Translations under genes and position numbers: made by a program
Part shown: positions 38,501-46,043 of the stretch, one piece after another
Numbering within the stretch: the stretch's first letter is position 1
Layout of the letters: each line of letters starts with the position of its first letter
Source: CAYMDS01 sp964576705
GTDB lineage: Bacteria > Patescibacteriota > Microgenomatia > Levybacterales > UBA12049
DNA: 64,000 nucleotides
Assembly: GCA_964576705.1 (NCBI GenBank)
Contig: CAZNVI010000002.1
Span: 1 to 64,000, forward strand
Direction: 5' to 3'
The notes under the pieces: generated by a model
Database searches by the model: none
Seen by the model: only the letters and a program-made list of their open reading frames with translations
What the model was told of the DNA's origin: nothing

Positions 38501-38787
38501 GATTTTTGATAGCAATTAATGAGGCATATAATGATTACTGGGCAGTAACTCCAATGAAGTTTTATTTTGTAAATACACCGATTAAATCAGGTGACGCTTG
38601 GATTTTCCCTGTAGGATTGAAAGATGCACTTTGGTTCAGCTTCGGGAATTCTGATATTACTATAAACAATAGTCCTTCAGTTGAAGATGCATTAAAGCAA
38701 ATTTATGGAACAAGAGAAGAGAAAGTATTTGAATTTATCGATAGCGGGAAGATCATAGAACACAGAAAGCCTTCTTATAACAGATGA
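35581..38787 (+). CDS. Fusion of O-antigen ligase/polymerase-like module with GT-C-like module
   Basis: 1068 aa, one uninterrupted frame. Residues 1 to about 565 resemble WaaL/Wzy proteins: many helices, VSRVSFFVLF near 233, a large outer loop (about 285-445) and then FFGSGYGSISLAIDNNYFRILGEVGLLG near 463, a strong WaaL-like signature. From about 575 a second set of helices begins with an outer loop VGDDFTWFRWAAENN (about 604), resembling the GT-C protein at 21757. The first module would polymerise or transfer undecaprenyl-linked glycan and the second could add a sugar. No internal start or frameshift is needed. It overlaps the next gene by ATGA. Confidence 0.65.
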   Translation: MKIINWLFENILLVITLFLLIFIPLYPKIPLFDIRNTWVYIRLDDVVVVSSVLVWSLLIIRKKVSLKTPLTMPILIFWIIGAIATIHGVLLIFPTLANVFPNVAFLSYLRRIEYLSLFFVAFSGIKDKKHLLYVGVVLTIALFAVVGYGAGQRYLGFPAFLTMNEEFAKGEPIRLSQFSRVPSTFAGHYDLAAYLVLVLPILTSLVFGVRKWIPKLIIMAGVVLGFVLMFMTVSRVSFFVLFIAIGAVLIFQKKKIVLFVLPVIALLSVLFLSLAPALIDRFGSTIKQVDVLVDATTGEAIGSAKLVPSDYFKDKIIIQDYVLKDDKVDGSSIFEESDELFNKSTDTLSAITAGISSPSAAVVPYYLLSDHVTLLVPANVSTGENLPQGTGYINLSLSPVTRKIGEYFYEKQDDSGSGKSADVVIINGNFLVKKASAYDLSFTTRFQGEWPHAIKAFMRNIFFGSGYGSISLAIDNNYFRILGEVGLLGIVSFLIIFITGGIYIKKTLPYIQSPLIRSFIIGFVAGVFGLALNAVLIDVFEASKVAYVLWLLMGVVIGVLHLHQKEKFDILKELKKSAFSTPAIVIYLLITSIFVFSPMLSNYFVGDDFTWFRWAAENNNFLSFFTKADGFFYRPGTKLYFSTMYKMFWLNQTVYHTVSMLMHFIVTVLVFLLSKKILKDNRIAALSGFLFLFLSGYHEAVFWISSTGYLFTAFFMISSLLFFVRWIDYKKIVYFFMSLLFLVLSLLFHELGVVTILLLLFYYYIYEAKLNPTKLLDKKIYMFILFVPMFIYGLLRFIADSHWFSGDYNYNLIKLPVNSIGNVIGYLFLSILGPFSLPFYSIIRNLFKEQFFIALILGAIFLTVLIFVYRFFRNMTSKEDSRIILFSTGLFIIGLIPFLGLGNITSRYSYVSSIGFVIIASFSIKKIYSYLLDQGKEIALAVAAVFITLFMLFHLMQIQQIHSDWNTAGKKAERFLIAINEAYNDYWAVTPMKFYFVNTPIKSGDAWIFPVGLKDALWFSFGNSDITINNSPSVEDALKQIYGTREEKVFEFIDSGKIIEHRKPSYNR

Positions 38788-40235
38788 AAAAAAATGAGTT
38801 AGTAATTTTATGTTTATTGTTCACAGTCGGCTTTTTAGCACGTCTGTATAAAGTTGAAAGTCCGTTAGCTGATTGGCATAGTTGGCGACAGGTGGATACA
38901 TCAGCAGTTTCAAGAAGTTTCATAAATCAGGGATTCGATATTCTTCACCCAAAATTTCATGATTTATCGAATGTTCCGTCAGGATTAGATAACCCCCAAG
39001 GATACAGGTTTGTAGAGTTTCCTCTCTATAATATGGCACAAGCAGGTCTAAGTTCGGCATTCGGGACTTTTAAACTTGAAATGTGGGGAAGACTGGTTTC
39101 GATTCTAGCTTCTCTATTTTCAGCTGTTTTTTTATACCTATTAGTAAAGAAACATAGCGATTCAGTATCAGCCTTTTTTTCTGTATTTTTCTTTCTTTTA
39201 ATGCCATTTAACATCTATTTTAATAGATCAGTTTTGCCGGAAACATCAATGGTTGCATGCATGCTGGCCGCAACATTTTTTATGGATTTATGGGTTGATA
39301 AGAAATCCAAAATGCACAATTTTCACTTTCTAGCATCATTAGTTCTTACTTCTGCCGCTTTACTACTTAAGCCTTACGCCATATTTTTTATACTTCCTAT
39401 GTTTTTTTTAACATGGAAAAAATTCGGGATAAAAATGTTTACAAACTGGCAGCTCTGGCTATTTGCCTTTCTCGCCATAATACCTTTAGTTCTTTGGCGG
39501 ATTTGGATGGTTCAATATCCCTCAGGAATTCCAGTCTCAGACTGGCTATTTAATGGTGGTGGTATACGTTTTAAAGGGGCTTTCTTTTACTGGCTATTCG
39601 CTGACCGTTTAGGGAGATTGATTTTAGGTTATTGGGGATTAGCTTTATTTATAATAGGAATATTAGTAAATTCCGGACGTGAGCATATGAAAAACAACGG
39701 CGGGATTTTTTATATGTTTTTGCTAAGCTCTATTTTATACATGACGGTTTTTGCGAGAGGCAATGTTCAGCATGATTATTATCAAATCTTAATAATACCT
39801 AGCGTTACTATATTTTTAGGGTTAGGTGCTAGAGCAATGCTGTTTCCGAACCCGGAGTATATAAATAAAACTATAAGTAGAATACTTCTTTTTATAGTTG
39901 TAATTTTTAGTTTAGGCTTCGGATGGTATTTTGTTCGGGATTTTTATAATATAAACAATGGATCTATTATAATTGCCGGAAATCAAGCAGATAAAATATT
40001 GCCAAAAGATGCCAGAGTAATAGCCCCATATGAAGGCGATACGACTTTCTTATATTATACGAATAGGAATGGATGGGCAAGCTTCCAAAATCCGCTTCCT
40101 GAGATGATTGAGAAAGGTGCAACGCACCTGATTTTAGTTAATCCTACCGAAAAAGATTATGATATCGGTAAGGAGTATAAAATAATATCACAGGCAAAAG
40201 AGTATTTGATATTTGACCTTCTAAGTACACAATGA
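38784..40235 (+). CDS. GT39-like membrane glycosyltransferase
   Basis: 483 aa. The first outer loop DWHSWRQVDTSAVSRSF and the following FVEFPLYNMAQAGL match PMT_2-type GT39 proteins, as does FNRSVLPETSMVACMLAATFF. About eleven membrane segments are followed by a soluble tail (about 395-483). A polyprenyl-phosphate sugar donor is expected. It overlaps the neighbouring genes by 4 bp on each side. Confidence 0.7.
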   Translation: MKKNELVILCLLFTVGFLARLYKVESPLADWHSWRQVDTSAVSRSFINQGFDILHPKFHDLSNVPSGLDNPQGYRFVEFPLYNMAQAGLSSAFGTFKLEMWGRLVSILASLFSAVFLYLLVKKHSDSVSAFFSVFFFLLMPFNIYFNRSVLPETSMVACMLAATFFMDLWVDKKSKMHNFHFLASLVLTSAALLLKPYAIFFILPMFFLTWKKFGIKMFTNWQLWLFAFLAIIPLVLWRIWMVQYPSGIPVSDWLFNGGGIRFKGAFFYWLFADRLGRLILGYWGLALFIIGILVNSGREHMKNNGGIFYMFLLSSILYMTVFARGNVQHDYYQILIIPSVTIFLGLGARAMLFPNPEYINKTISRILLFIVVIFSLGFGWYFVRDFYNINNGSIIIAGNQADKILPKDARVIAPYEGDTTFLYYTNRNGWASFQNPLPEMIEKGATHLILVNPTEKDYDIGKEYKIISQAKEYLIFDLLSTQ

Positions 40236-41443
40236 ACATTTTATTAGTTTCTTCGTATCTACCGTACCCTTTATATAATGGCGGTAATATTAGATTATTT
40301 AACTTGATAAAACGGTTATCGAAAAAATACTACATAACACTGGTATGTGAAATACGACCATACCAAACTCGAAATGATGTAGCTGAGCTAAATAAGTATT
40401 GTAAAAAAGTTATAACGATACCGAGGGAAAAACAGTGGAGTATTAATAATATCATCCGTTCAGGGTTTTCAAAAAATTGTTTTCTAGTAACAGGTCATAC
40501 AAGCGATAAATTTAAGAAAATCATTAATGAACTACTTAAAGAAAAATTTGACATCATACACGCTGAAACTTTTTATATCATGCAAAATATTCCTCCGACC
40601 TCAATACCCATAGTGCTAGTGGAGCATAATATCGAATATTTAGTTTATAAACGCTTCGCAGATAGCTCCAATATTATCTTAAAGCCCTTTTTGTATGCAG
40701 ATATATTTAAAATGAAAAAAAACGAATCCAATAGCTGGAATAGAGTTTCAAGATTAGTGTCTGTATCTGATGAAGAAAGTAAAGTAATGAATAAAAAGGG
40801 TGTTGTAGTAGTCCCAAATGGTGTCGACCTGGAATCATTCACCATGAAAAAACCGGAAATTAAAGAATACATATCTGTAGCACGCCATTTAAGGCTTCCT
40901 GAAAAAGAGATTCTTTTTATAGGTGATTTTAAATGGTTGCAGAACGTAGATTCTGTTAAGTGGATTTTAAATGACATTTGGCCTTATCTTCTTCGTGCAG
41001 TTGAAAATGATGTAAAAATAAACCTAAGGATCGTTGGTAGAAGCATTCCTGATGAAATAAAATCACTTAATATTTATGACAGTGTTAATTTTGACGAAAA
41101 TACGACTTTGAGAACATCTGATATATTTAAACGTGCGGATATTCTGTTGGCTCCGATTAGAGTGGGTGGTGGAACGAGTTTTAAGATACTAGAAACAATG
41201 GCTTCCGGTACGCCTGTAGTTACAACTAGCTTAGGCATTAAAGGTCTTAATACAATTCCGGATAAGCATGTACTAGTGGGTGATGATACTCAATCAATTG
41301 TCGAAAAAACTACCAGTCTTTTGCGGGATAAAGAGTTATATTCAACAGTTGCGAATAATGCCAGAGAATTAATTCAGGAACAATACAATTGGGACATGAT
41401 ATCTAAGAAGCTTGATAAGATATATCAGTCTTTAAAGAAATAA
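40232..41443 (+). CDS. Family 4 glycosyltransferase
   Basis: 403-aa GT-B enzyme. ILLVSSYLPYPLYNGGNIRLFNLIKRLSK opens the acceptor domain and IVLVEHNIEYLVYKRFA follows. The donor domain contains EILFIGDFKWLQNVDSV and LAPIRVGGGTSFKILETMASGTPVVTTSLGIKGL, a well-known variant of the GT4 donor site (GGGT-K-LE-MA-G-PVV) found in many exopolysaccharide clusters. Full length. Confidence 0.83.
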   Translation: MNILLVSSYLPYPLYNGGNIRLFNLIKRLSKKYYITLVCEIRPYQTRNDVAELNKYCKKVITIPREKQWSINNIIRSGFSKNCFLVTGHTSDKFKKIINELLKEKFDIIHAETFYIMQNIPPTSIPIVLVEHNIEYLVYKRFADSSNIILKPFLYADIFKMKKNESNSWNRVSRLVSVSDEESKVMNKKGVVVVPNGVDLESFTMKKPEIKEYISVARHLRLPEKEILFIGDFKWLQNVDSVKWILNDIWPYLLRAVENDVKINLRIVGRSIPDEIKSLNIYDSVNFDENTTLRTSDIFKRADILLAPIRVGGGTSFKILETMASGTPVVTTSLGIKGLNTIPDKHVLVGDDTQSIVEKTTSLLRDKELYSTVANNARELIQEQYNWDMISKKLDKIYQSLKK

Positions 41444-41447
41444 GCTT

Positions 41448-42353
41448 ATGCTCGACTTATCAATCATAATAGTTTCATTTAATACAAAAGAATTCTTAAA
41501 AAGTTGTTTAGAATCGATAAAAAGTGTTATTAATTCAAATCTAACTTATGAGATTATCGTAGTAGATAACAATTCGACTGACGGAAGTATAGAGGAAGTA
41601 TTAAGTAGTAAATATAAAGTATTAAGTATAAGATTAATCAAAAACAATCAAAATGTAGGATTTGCAAAAGCTAACAATATAGGCATTAGAGAAGCTAAGG
41701 GAAAATATTTATTATTTCTTAATTCAGACACAAAGATTACCTACGAGCATACCTTTGACGAAATGGTTGCTTTTATGGATCATCATGCTAATGCCGGCGC
41801 TGCGACCTGTATCGTACAATTGGAAGATGGTACTTTAGATGATGCTTCGCATAGAGGTTTCCCGACGCCATGGAATGCTTTATGCCATTTTTCTGGCCTA
41901 GGAAAATTTTTCCCGAAAAGTAATTTTTTTAACGGATATCACAAAGGTTGGAAAGATTTAGATAGGGTTCATGAAATTGACTCACTCGCAGGTGCATTCA
42001 TGATAGTGAGACGTGAAGCAGGGGAGCAAATCGGATGGTGGGACGAAGATTATTTTTTTTATGGCGAAGATATAGACTTTTGTTATAATCTGAAACAAAA
42101 AAATTGGAAGATTTACTATGTGCCTACTGTAAAAATTCTTCATTATAAAGGTGTATCAAGCGGTATAAAAGATCATTCTAAGCACTTGGCGCGTATCGAT
42201 AGCGCTGCGCGGGTAATTAATCAAAAAGCCAGATTTGACGCTATGAGAATATTTTACAAGAAACACTATATCGATAAATACCCTGGATATGTAACAGATT
42301 TGATTTTAATTGGAATTAATCTGAAAGAATGGTTAACAAATAAAAAAAAATAG
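41448..42353 (+). CDS. Family 2 glycosyltransferase, rhamnosyltransferase-like
   Basis: 301 aa. LSIIIVSFNTKEFLKSCL, IIVVDNNSTDGSI, LLFLNSDTKI and SLAGAFMIVRREAGEQIGWWDEDYFFYGEDIDFCYN give a complete GT2 domain. Residues about 50-61 (SSKYKVLSIRL) are encoded by a heptad repeat placed between the first Asp motif and the next helix, a position that tolerates loops. A 95-aa membrane protein follows 5 bp later. Confidence 0.82.
   Translation: MLDLSIIIVSFNTKEFLKSCLESIKSVINSNLTYEIIVVDNNSTDGSIEEVLSSKYKVLSIRLIKNNQNVGFAKANNIGIREAKGKYLLFLNSDTKITYEHTFDEMVAFMDHHANAGAATCIVQLEDGTLDDASHRGFPTPWNALCHFSGLGKFFPKSNFFNGYHKGWKDLDRVHEIDSLAGAFMIVRREAGEQIGWWDEDYFFYGEDIDFCYNLKQKNWKIYYVPTVKILHYKGVSSGIKDHSKHLARIDSAARVINQKARFDAMRIFYKKHYIDKYPGYVTDLILIGINLKEWLTNKKK
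41596..41630 (+). repeat. Heptanucleotide tandem repeat array in GT2 gene
   Basis: Five 7-bp units of consensus AAGTATT/A in phase (AAGTATT, AAGTAGT, AAATATA, AAGTATT, AAGTATA). Nearly the same consensus as the arrays at 32571 and, in reverse complement, 55432. Confidence 0.7.
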
Positions 42354-42358
42354 TAAAA

Positions 42359-42646
42359 ATGTCAATAAATTGGAGAATTTTGTTTGTAACGTTATTAGTG
42401 TTTTTTATCTATCATGCGATCCGAGATATTTTTCAAATACTTAATATTAGAGGGAACATCGTCGCTGATTTATTCAGCACGAATCATTATTGGTGTAGAC
42501 CTGTTTGTGATTATGTAACTGTTCTTCCTGAAGTAATCGGAATTTCGGGAAGTGTAATTGTTTTAAAAAGAAACAAAATCGGATTATTGAGAATTGCAAC
42601 TATATTATCATTTATCTTTATATCTATAGGATTTTTATTGCCTTAA
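42359..42646 (+). CDS. Small membrane protein (95 aa)
   Basis: Three hydrophobic segments (about 6-20, 53-68, 75-93) around a loop with NHYWCRPVCDYV, whose two cysteines four residues apart could form a disulfide or bind metal. No family recognised. It lies between a GT2 and a GT4 gene with 5-bp spacing on both sides, so it is probably translated with them. Confidence 0.45.
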   Translation: MSINWRILFVTLLVFFIYHAIRDIFQILNIRGNIVADLFSTNHYWCRPVCDYVTVLPEVIGISGSVIVLKRNKIGLLRIATILSFIFISIGFLLP

Positions 42647-42651
42647 ATTAT

Positions 42652-43791
42652 ATGAAAATTGGAATCGATGTGAGACTTTGGAATGAGACCGGTGTAGGGC
42701 GATATATTAGAAATTTAGTAAAGCAAATTCAAATTGTTGATAAAAATAATGAGTATGTTCTCTTTGCTCGAAGTAGGGATGCTGAAAGTATCAAGGATCA
42801 AGTATCAAATATCAAATTTAAAATTGTAAAGACCGATATTAAGTGGCATAGCCTCAAAGAGCAACTGCTTTTTCCCCAGATTTTAAATACGGAAAACCTT
42901 GATCTTATGCATTTTACTTATTTTTCTTTACCTGCATTTTATAATCGGCCTTTCGTAGTCACTATTCATGATTTAATTATTAATCATTTTCCGACCGGGA
43001 GAGCATCGACATTGCCGTTACCTTTATACAAATTTAAGCATTTAGGTTACCGGATTATTTTAAATCTAGTGAGCAGAAAAGCGCGAAAAATAATCGTTCC
43101 TCTAATTTCTACAAAAGATGATTTGGTGAAAAGTTTAAAAATAACACCCGATAAAATTGTGGTTACATATGAAGGGGTAGACGAAGTTCTGGCAAAGGGC
43201 CCCACTTCGCTAAAGCTACGAGGGGCAAGCAAAGGGCAAAGGGTAAAGGGTTATGATGAATTTGGTAAGTATTTTTTGTATGTTGGGAATGCGTATCCTC
43301 ATAAAAATTTGGAAACATTGATTCAGGCATTTATGGGATTAGATAATGAGACTAAGTTACTTTTAGTCGGAAAAGAGGACTATTTCTATAAGCGTTTGGC
43401 ACTTAAAATACAGGATGCAAATGTTAAAAATATAGAAATATTACATAATGTCGATGATTCAAGTCTTCATGAGCTTTATAAAAATGCAATCGCTGTAGTA
43501 GCTCCCTCTCTAATGGAAGGATTTGGATTGGTGCCGCTTGAAGCAATGGCCAATAGATGCTTAGTTTTGGTTTCAGATATTCCATCACACAAAGAAGTAT
43601 GTAGCGATTGCGCACTATACTTCGATCCGAATAGTATTGATAGCTTAGCTAATCTGCTTGGAAAAGTTAGCGATATTAATTTTAAGCATAAGAGTAAATA
43701 CATAGATATGGGTATTAAGCGTATTAATGAATTTTCTTGGGAGAAAATGGCAGAAAGAACGCTTAAAATATATGAGCAATTTGCAAGCTAA
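42652..43791 (+). CDS. Family 4 glycosyltransferase carrying repeat insertions
   Basis: 379-aa GT-B enzyme. KIGIDVRLWNETGVGRYIRNLV, FVVTIHDLIINHFP, FLYVGNAYPHKNLETLIQAF and VAPSLMEGFGLVPLEAMANRCLVLVSDIPSHKEV define the two domains. Two insertions are visible: a heptad array at residues about 46-57 and, between the domains at about 180-200, a KGPTSLKLRGASKGQRVKG stretch encoded by an imperfect hairpin plus 7-bp repeats. Both keep the frame and avoid the active site, so the enzyme is probably functional. Confidence 0.83.
   Translation: MKIGIDVRLWNETGVGRYIRNLVKQIQIVDKNNEYVLFARSRDAESIKDQVSNIKFKIVKTDIKWHSLKEQLLFPQILNTENLDLMHFTYFSLPAFYNRPFVVTIHDLIINHFPTGRASTLPLPLYKFKHLGYRIILNLVSRKARKIIVPLISTKDDLVKSLKITPDKIVVTYEGVDEVLAKGPTSLKLRGASKGQRVKGYDEFGKYFLYVGNAYPHKNLETLIQAFMGLDNETKLLLVGKEDYFYKRLALKIQDANVKNIEILHNVDDSSLHELYKNAIAVVAPSLMEGFGLVPLEAMANRCLVLVSDIPSHKEVCSDCALYFDPNSIDSLANLLGKVSDINFKHKSKYIDMGIKRINEFSWEKMAERTLKIYEQFAS
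42787..42821 (+). repeat. Heptanucleotide tandem repeat array in GT4 gene
   Basis: Five 7-bp units of consensus AgTATCA (AGTATCA, AGGATCA, AGTATCA, AATATCA, AATTTAA) encode the SIKDQVSNIKFKIV segment. The same unit type occurs at 33084-33097. Confidence 0.68.
43191..43252 (+). repeat. Composite element: imperfect hairpin flanked by 7-bp repeats
   Basis: A 28-nt imperfect palindrome at 43199-43226 (arms GCCCC and GGGGC, centre CGCTAAAGC) is followed by three AAGGGYN heptads (43232-43252) and preceded by the related GCAAAGGGC. It lies in frame in the interdomain region of a GT4 gene. Confidence 0.6.
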
Positions 43792-44920
43792 GCGCATAGC
43801 ATTAGTTTATGATCGGGTAAATAAATGGGGTGGTGCTGAAAGAGTACTGCTGGCCTTGCATAAATTATTTCCAAATGCACCGTTGTATACCTCAGTTTAT
43901 AATAGTAAATTCGCTCGATGGGCAAATATATTTAACGTAAGAACTTCGTTTCTTCAAAAATTACCTTTGGCCTCGAACAATCATGAGTTCTTACCGCTTT
44001 TTACCCCTGTAGCATTCGAGGGGTTTTCTTTCGATAATTATGATTTAGTAATAAGTGTTACATCTGAGGCAGCTAAGGGAATAATTACGAAACCTACCAC
44101 AAAACATATTTGTTATTGCCTTACCCCCACAAGGTACCTGTGGAGCGGGTATGAGGAATATTTCAGAAATCCGGTATTAAGAAATATTAGTAAGCCTGCT
44201 GTGTCATATCTTAGAAGGTTGGATAAGATTGCTGCTCAACGTCCTGATGGATTTATAGCGATATCTGAAGAAGTCAAACAAAGAATAAAGAAATATTACA
44301 ACAGAGAATCGGAAGTAGTATATCCGCCAATAGGATTGGCAAATGGCAATCCATCAGCTCCGATTGAATCTGATCCAGCTGGCAAAAAAATGTCACATAT
44401 CAAAAGGAGAAACAGGGGTGGATATTTTTTGGTTGTATCGAGATTGGTTCCGTATAAAAAGATTGATATAGTGATTGAGGCATGTAATGAATTAAAGCTG
44501 CATCTGAAAATAATAGGGACAGGTAGCGACGAAAGAAGATTGCGTAGCTTAGCAGGTTCTGATGTGGAGTTTATCGGAACAGTTGACGATAATGAGTTAG
44601 CATCATATTATCTCTCCTGTAAAGCGTTGATATTTCCTGGAAATGAAGATTTCGGCCTGGTGATGGCAGAAGCACAAGCAGCAGGTAAGCCCGTTATTGC
44701 ATACCGTAGAGGTGGAGCCTTAGAAATAATTGCAGAAAATAAAACCGGTCTTTTTTTTGATGATCAAAATAAAATGTCTTTGATAAAAGCACTAACATCG
44801 TTTGATTCTGAATATTTTTCTTCTGACGAATGCAAGAAACAGGCAAGCAAATTTAGTATAAATAATTTTAATAAACAGTTTATTAAAACTGTAAACAGCA
44901 TAATGAATGATTTGAAATAA
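43772..44920 (+). CDS. Family 4 glycosyltransferase
   Basis: 382 aa from the ATG at 43772, 20 bp inside the previous gene; the frame extends upstream to 43727 but without conserved sequence. RIALVYDRVNKWGGAERVLLALHKLFPNAPLYTSVY is a frequent GT4 start. YLWSGYEEYFRNP, FLVVSRLVPYKKIDIVI, and FPGNEDFGLVMAEAQAAGKPVIAYRRGGALE form the rest, with the E-x7-E variant DFGLVMAEA. Residues about 192-205 (NPSAPIESDPAGKK) look like an inserted palindromic repeat. It ends 34 bp before manC and its promoter. Confidence 0.83.
   Translation: MSNLQAKRIALVYDRVNKWGGAERVLLALHKLFPNAPLYTSVYNSKFARWANIFNVRTSFLQKLPLASNNHEFLPLFTPVAFEGFSFDNYDLVISVTSEAAKGIITKPTTKHICYCLTPTRYLWSGYEEYFRNPVLRNISKPAVSYLRRLDKIAAQRPDGFIAISEEVKQRIKKYYNRESEVVYPPIGLANGNPSAPIESDPAGKKMSHIKRRNRGGYFLVVSRLVPYKKIDIVIEACNELKLHLKIIGTGSDERRLRSLAGSDVEFIGTVDDNELASYYLSCKALIFPGNEDFGLVMAEAQAAGKPVIAYRRGGALEIIAENKTGLFFDDQNKMSLIKALTSFDSEYFSSDECKKQASKFSINNFNKQFIKTVNSIMNDLK
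44347..44386 (+). repeat. Degenerate palindromic insertion in GT4 gene
   Basis: CAATCCATCAGCT at 44347-44359 and CCAGCTGGCAAA at 44375-44386 resemble the two halves of the murE/glmS palindrome element (CAATCCGCCARYTGGCGGACAAA), separated by 15 bp. It is in frame. Confidence 0.4.
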
Positions 44921-44941
44921 TAACTCAGCATAAGGTATAAT
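44912..44941 (+). promoter_or_regulatory. Sigma-70-type promoter upstream of manC
   Basis: -35 TTGAAA (44912-44917), 18-bp spacer, perfect -10 TATAAT (44936-44941). The expected start is near 44948, only about 6-7 nt before the ATG at 44955, so the leader would be very short. It would drive manC and the sugar transferase independently of the upstream operon. Confidence 0.65.
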
Positions 44942-44954
44942 ATTTTTTACTGTT

Positions 44955-46040
44955 ATGAAAATTGTATTATTTGCAGGAGGTGTGGGTTCGAGATTATGGC
45001 CTCTGTCCAGGAAAAATAAGCCGAAGCAGTTTGGAAGAATTATAGCCAATCGCTCGATGCTTCAAATAGCTGTGCATAAGCTTTTTCCTGAATTTGCATG
45101 GGAAGATGTGTTTATCTCTACTGGTAAGGCATTTGCAGATACTGTAAGAGAGCAACTTCCGCAGCTTCCGAAAGATAACATAATTGTTGAGCCTGAGATG
45201 CGAGATGTCGGACCGGCTGTAGGACTTGTGATAGCGCAATTCATAAAGCGCTTTCCTAATGAACCTGTTGTTTTATTGTGGGGAAGTGATCACTTGATAA
45301 AAAAAGAAAGTTTATTTAGAAAGACTTTACGTGCTGCAGAAGGGATTATAGTGAATGATCCGAATAAAATAGTCTTTATTGGTCAAAAGCCTCGATTTGC
45401 CAATCAAAACGTAGGATATATCGAGTTCGGCGGTGAGCTTAAGGTAAAAAACGGTATTCAAGTTTATGCATTTAAGGATTTTCAATATGCACCGCCTTTA
45501 GATGTTGCTGAAGAATTTGCCAACGATAATCAACACGCATGGAATTTAGGGTATTTTGCGACATCTCCGGCTTTTCTTTGGGAACAGTTTGAAAAATTTG
45601 CACCTGATTTATTTTCTAAATTGAAAAAAATTAGCGATGCTTACGGAAGTGAAAATTACGAGTCAGTAATTAACGATGTATATCCAAGTATGGAAAAGAT
45701 CTCATTTGACCATGCAATCCTCGAGAAAATTGACCGGTCTTCAGGAATGGTATTATCTGTAGATTTAGGATGGAGTGACATAGGAGCATGGGAAGCTATG
45801 AAAGAAGCACTTTCGAAAACTGAAGCTGAGAATGTAACGAAAGGAAAAATAGTTCTGACTGATTGTAGAGACTCTATTTTGCATAATGAAACTTCTCAGC
45901 TAATTGTGGGAATAGATCTTGATGGCTTAGTGGTAGTTAACACTGAGGACGTGATTCTCGTTTGTCCGAAAGAATCAGTTCCAAAAATTAAAAAATTTGT
46001 AACCGGTTTGAAAGGTACGAAATACGAGTATCTCGCATGA
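44955..46040 (+). CDS. manC: Mannose-1-phosphate guanylyltransferase
   Basis: 361 aa. FAGGVGSRLWPLSRKNKPKQF at residues 6-26 is the GDP-mannose pyrophosphorylase signature; LWGSDHLI, IGQKPRFANQNVGYIEFG and SVDLGWSDIGAWEAM complete the nucleotidyltransferase domain. It makes GDP-mannose from mannose-1-phosphate and GTP. The length indicates the short form without the phosphomannose isomerase domain of bifunctional ManC. GDP-mannose would feed the mannosyltransferase-like enzymes of the locus. It is 3 bp upstream of the initiating sugar transferase. Confidence 0.85.
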   Translation: MKIVLFAGGVGSRLWPLSRKNKPKQFGRIIANRSMLQIAVHKLFPEFAWEDVFISTGKAFADTVREQLPQLPKDNIIVEPEMRDVGPAVGLVIAQFIKRFPNEPVVLLWGSDHLIKKESLFRKTLRAAEGIIVNDPNKIVFIGQKPRFANQNVGYIEFGGELKVKNGIQVYAFKDFQYAPPLDVAEEFANDNQHAWNLGYFATSPAFLWEQFEKFAPDLFSKLKKISDAYGSENYESVINDVYPSMEKISFDHAILEKIDRSSGMVLSVDLGWSDIGAWEAMKEALSKTEAENVTKGKIVLTDCRDSILHNETSQLIVGIDLDGLVVVNTEDVILVCPKESVPKIKKFVTGLKGTKYEYLA

Positions 46041-46043
46041 AGC

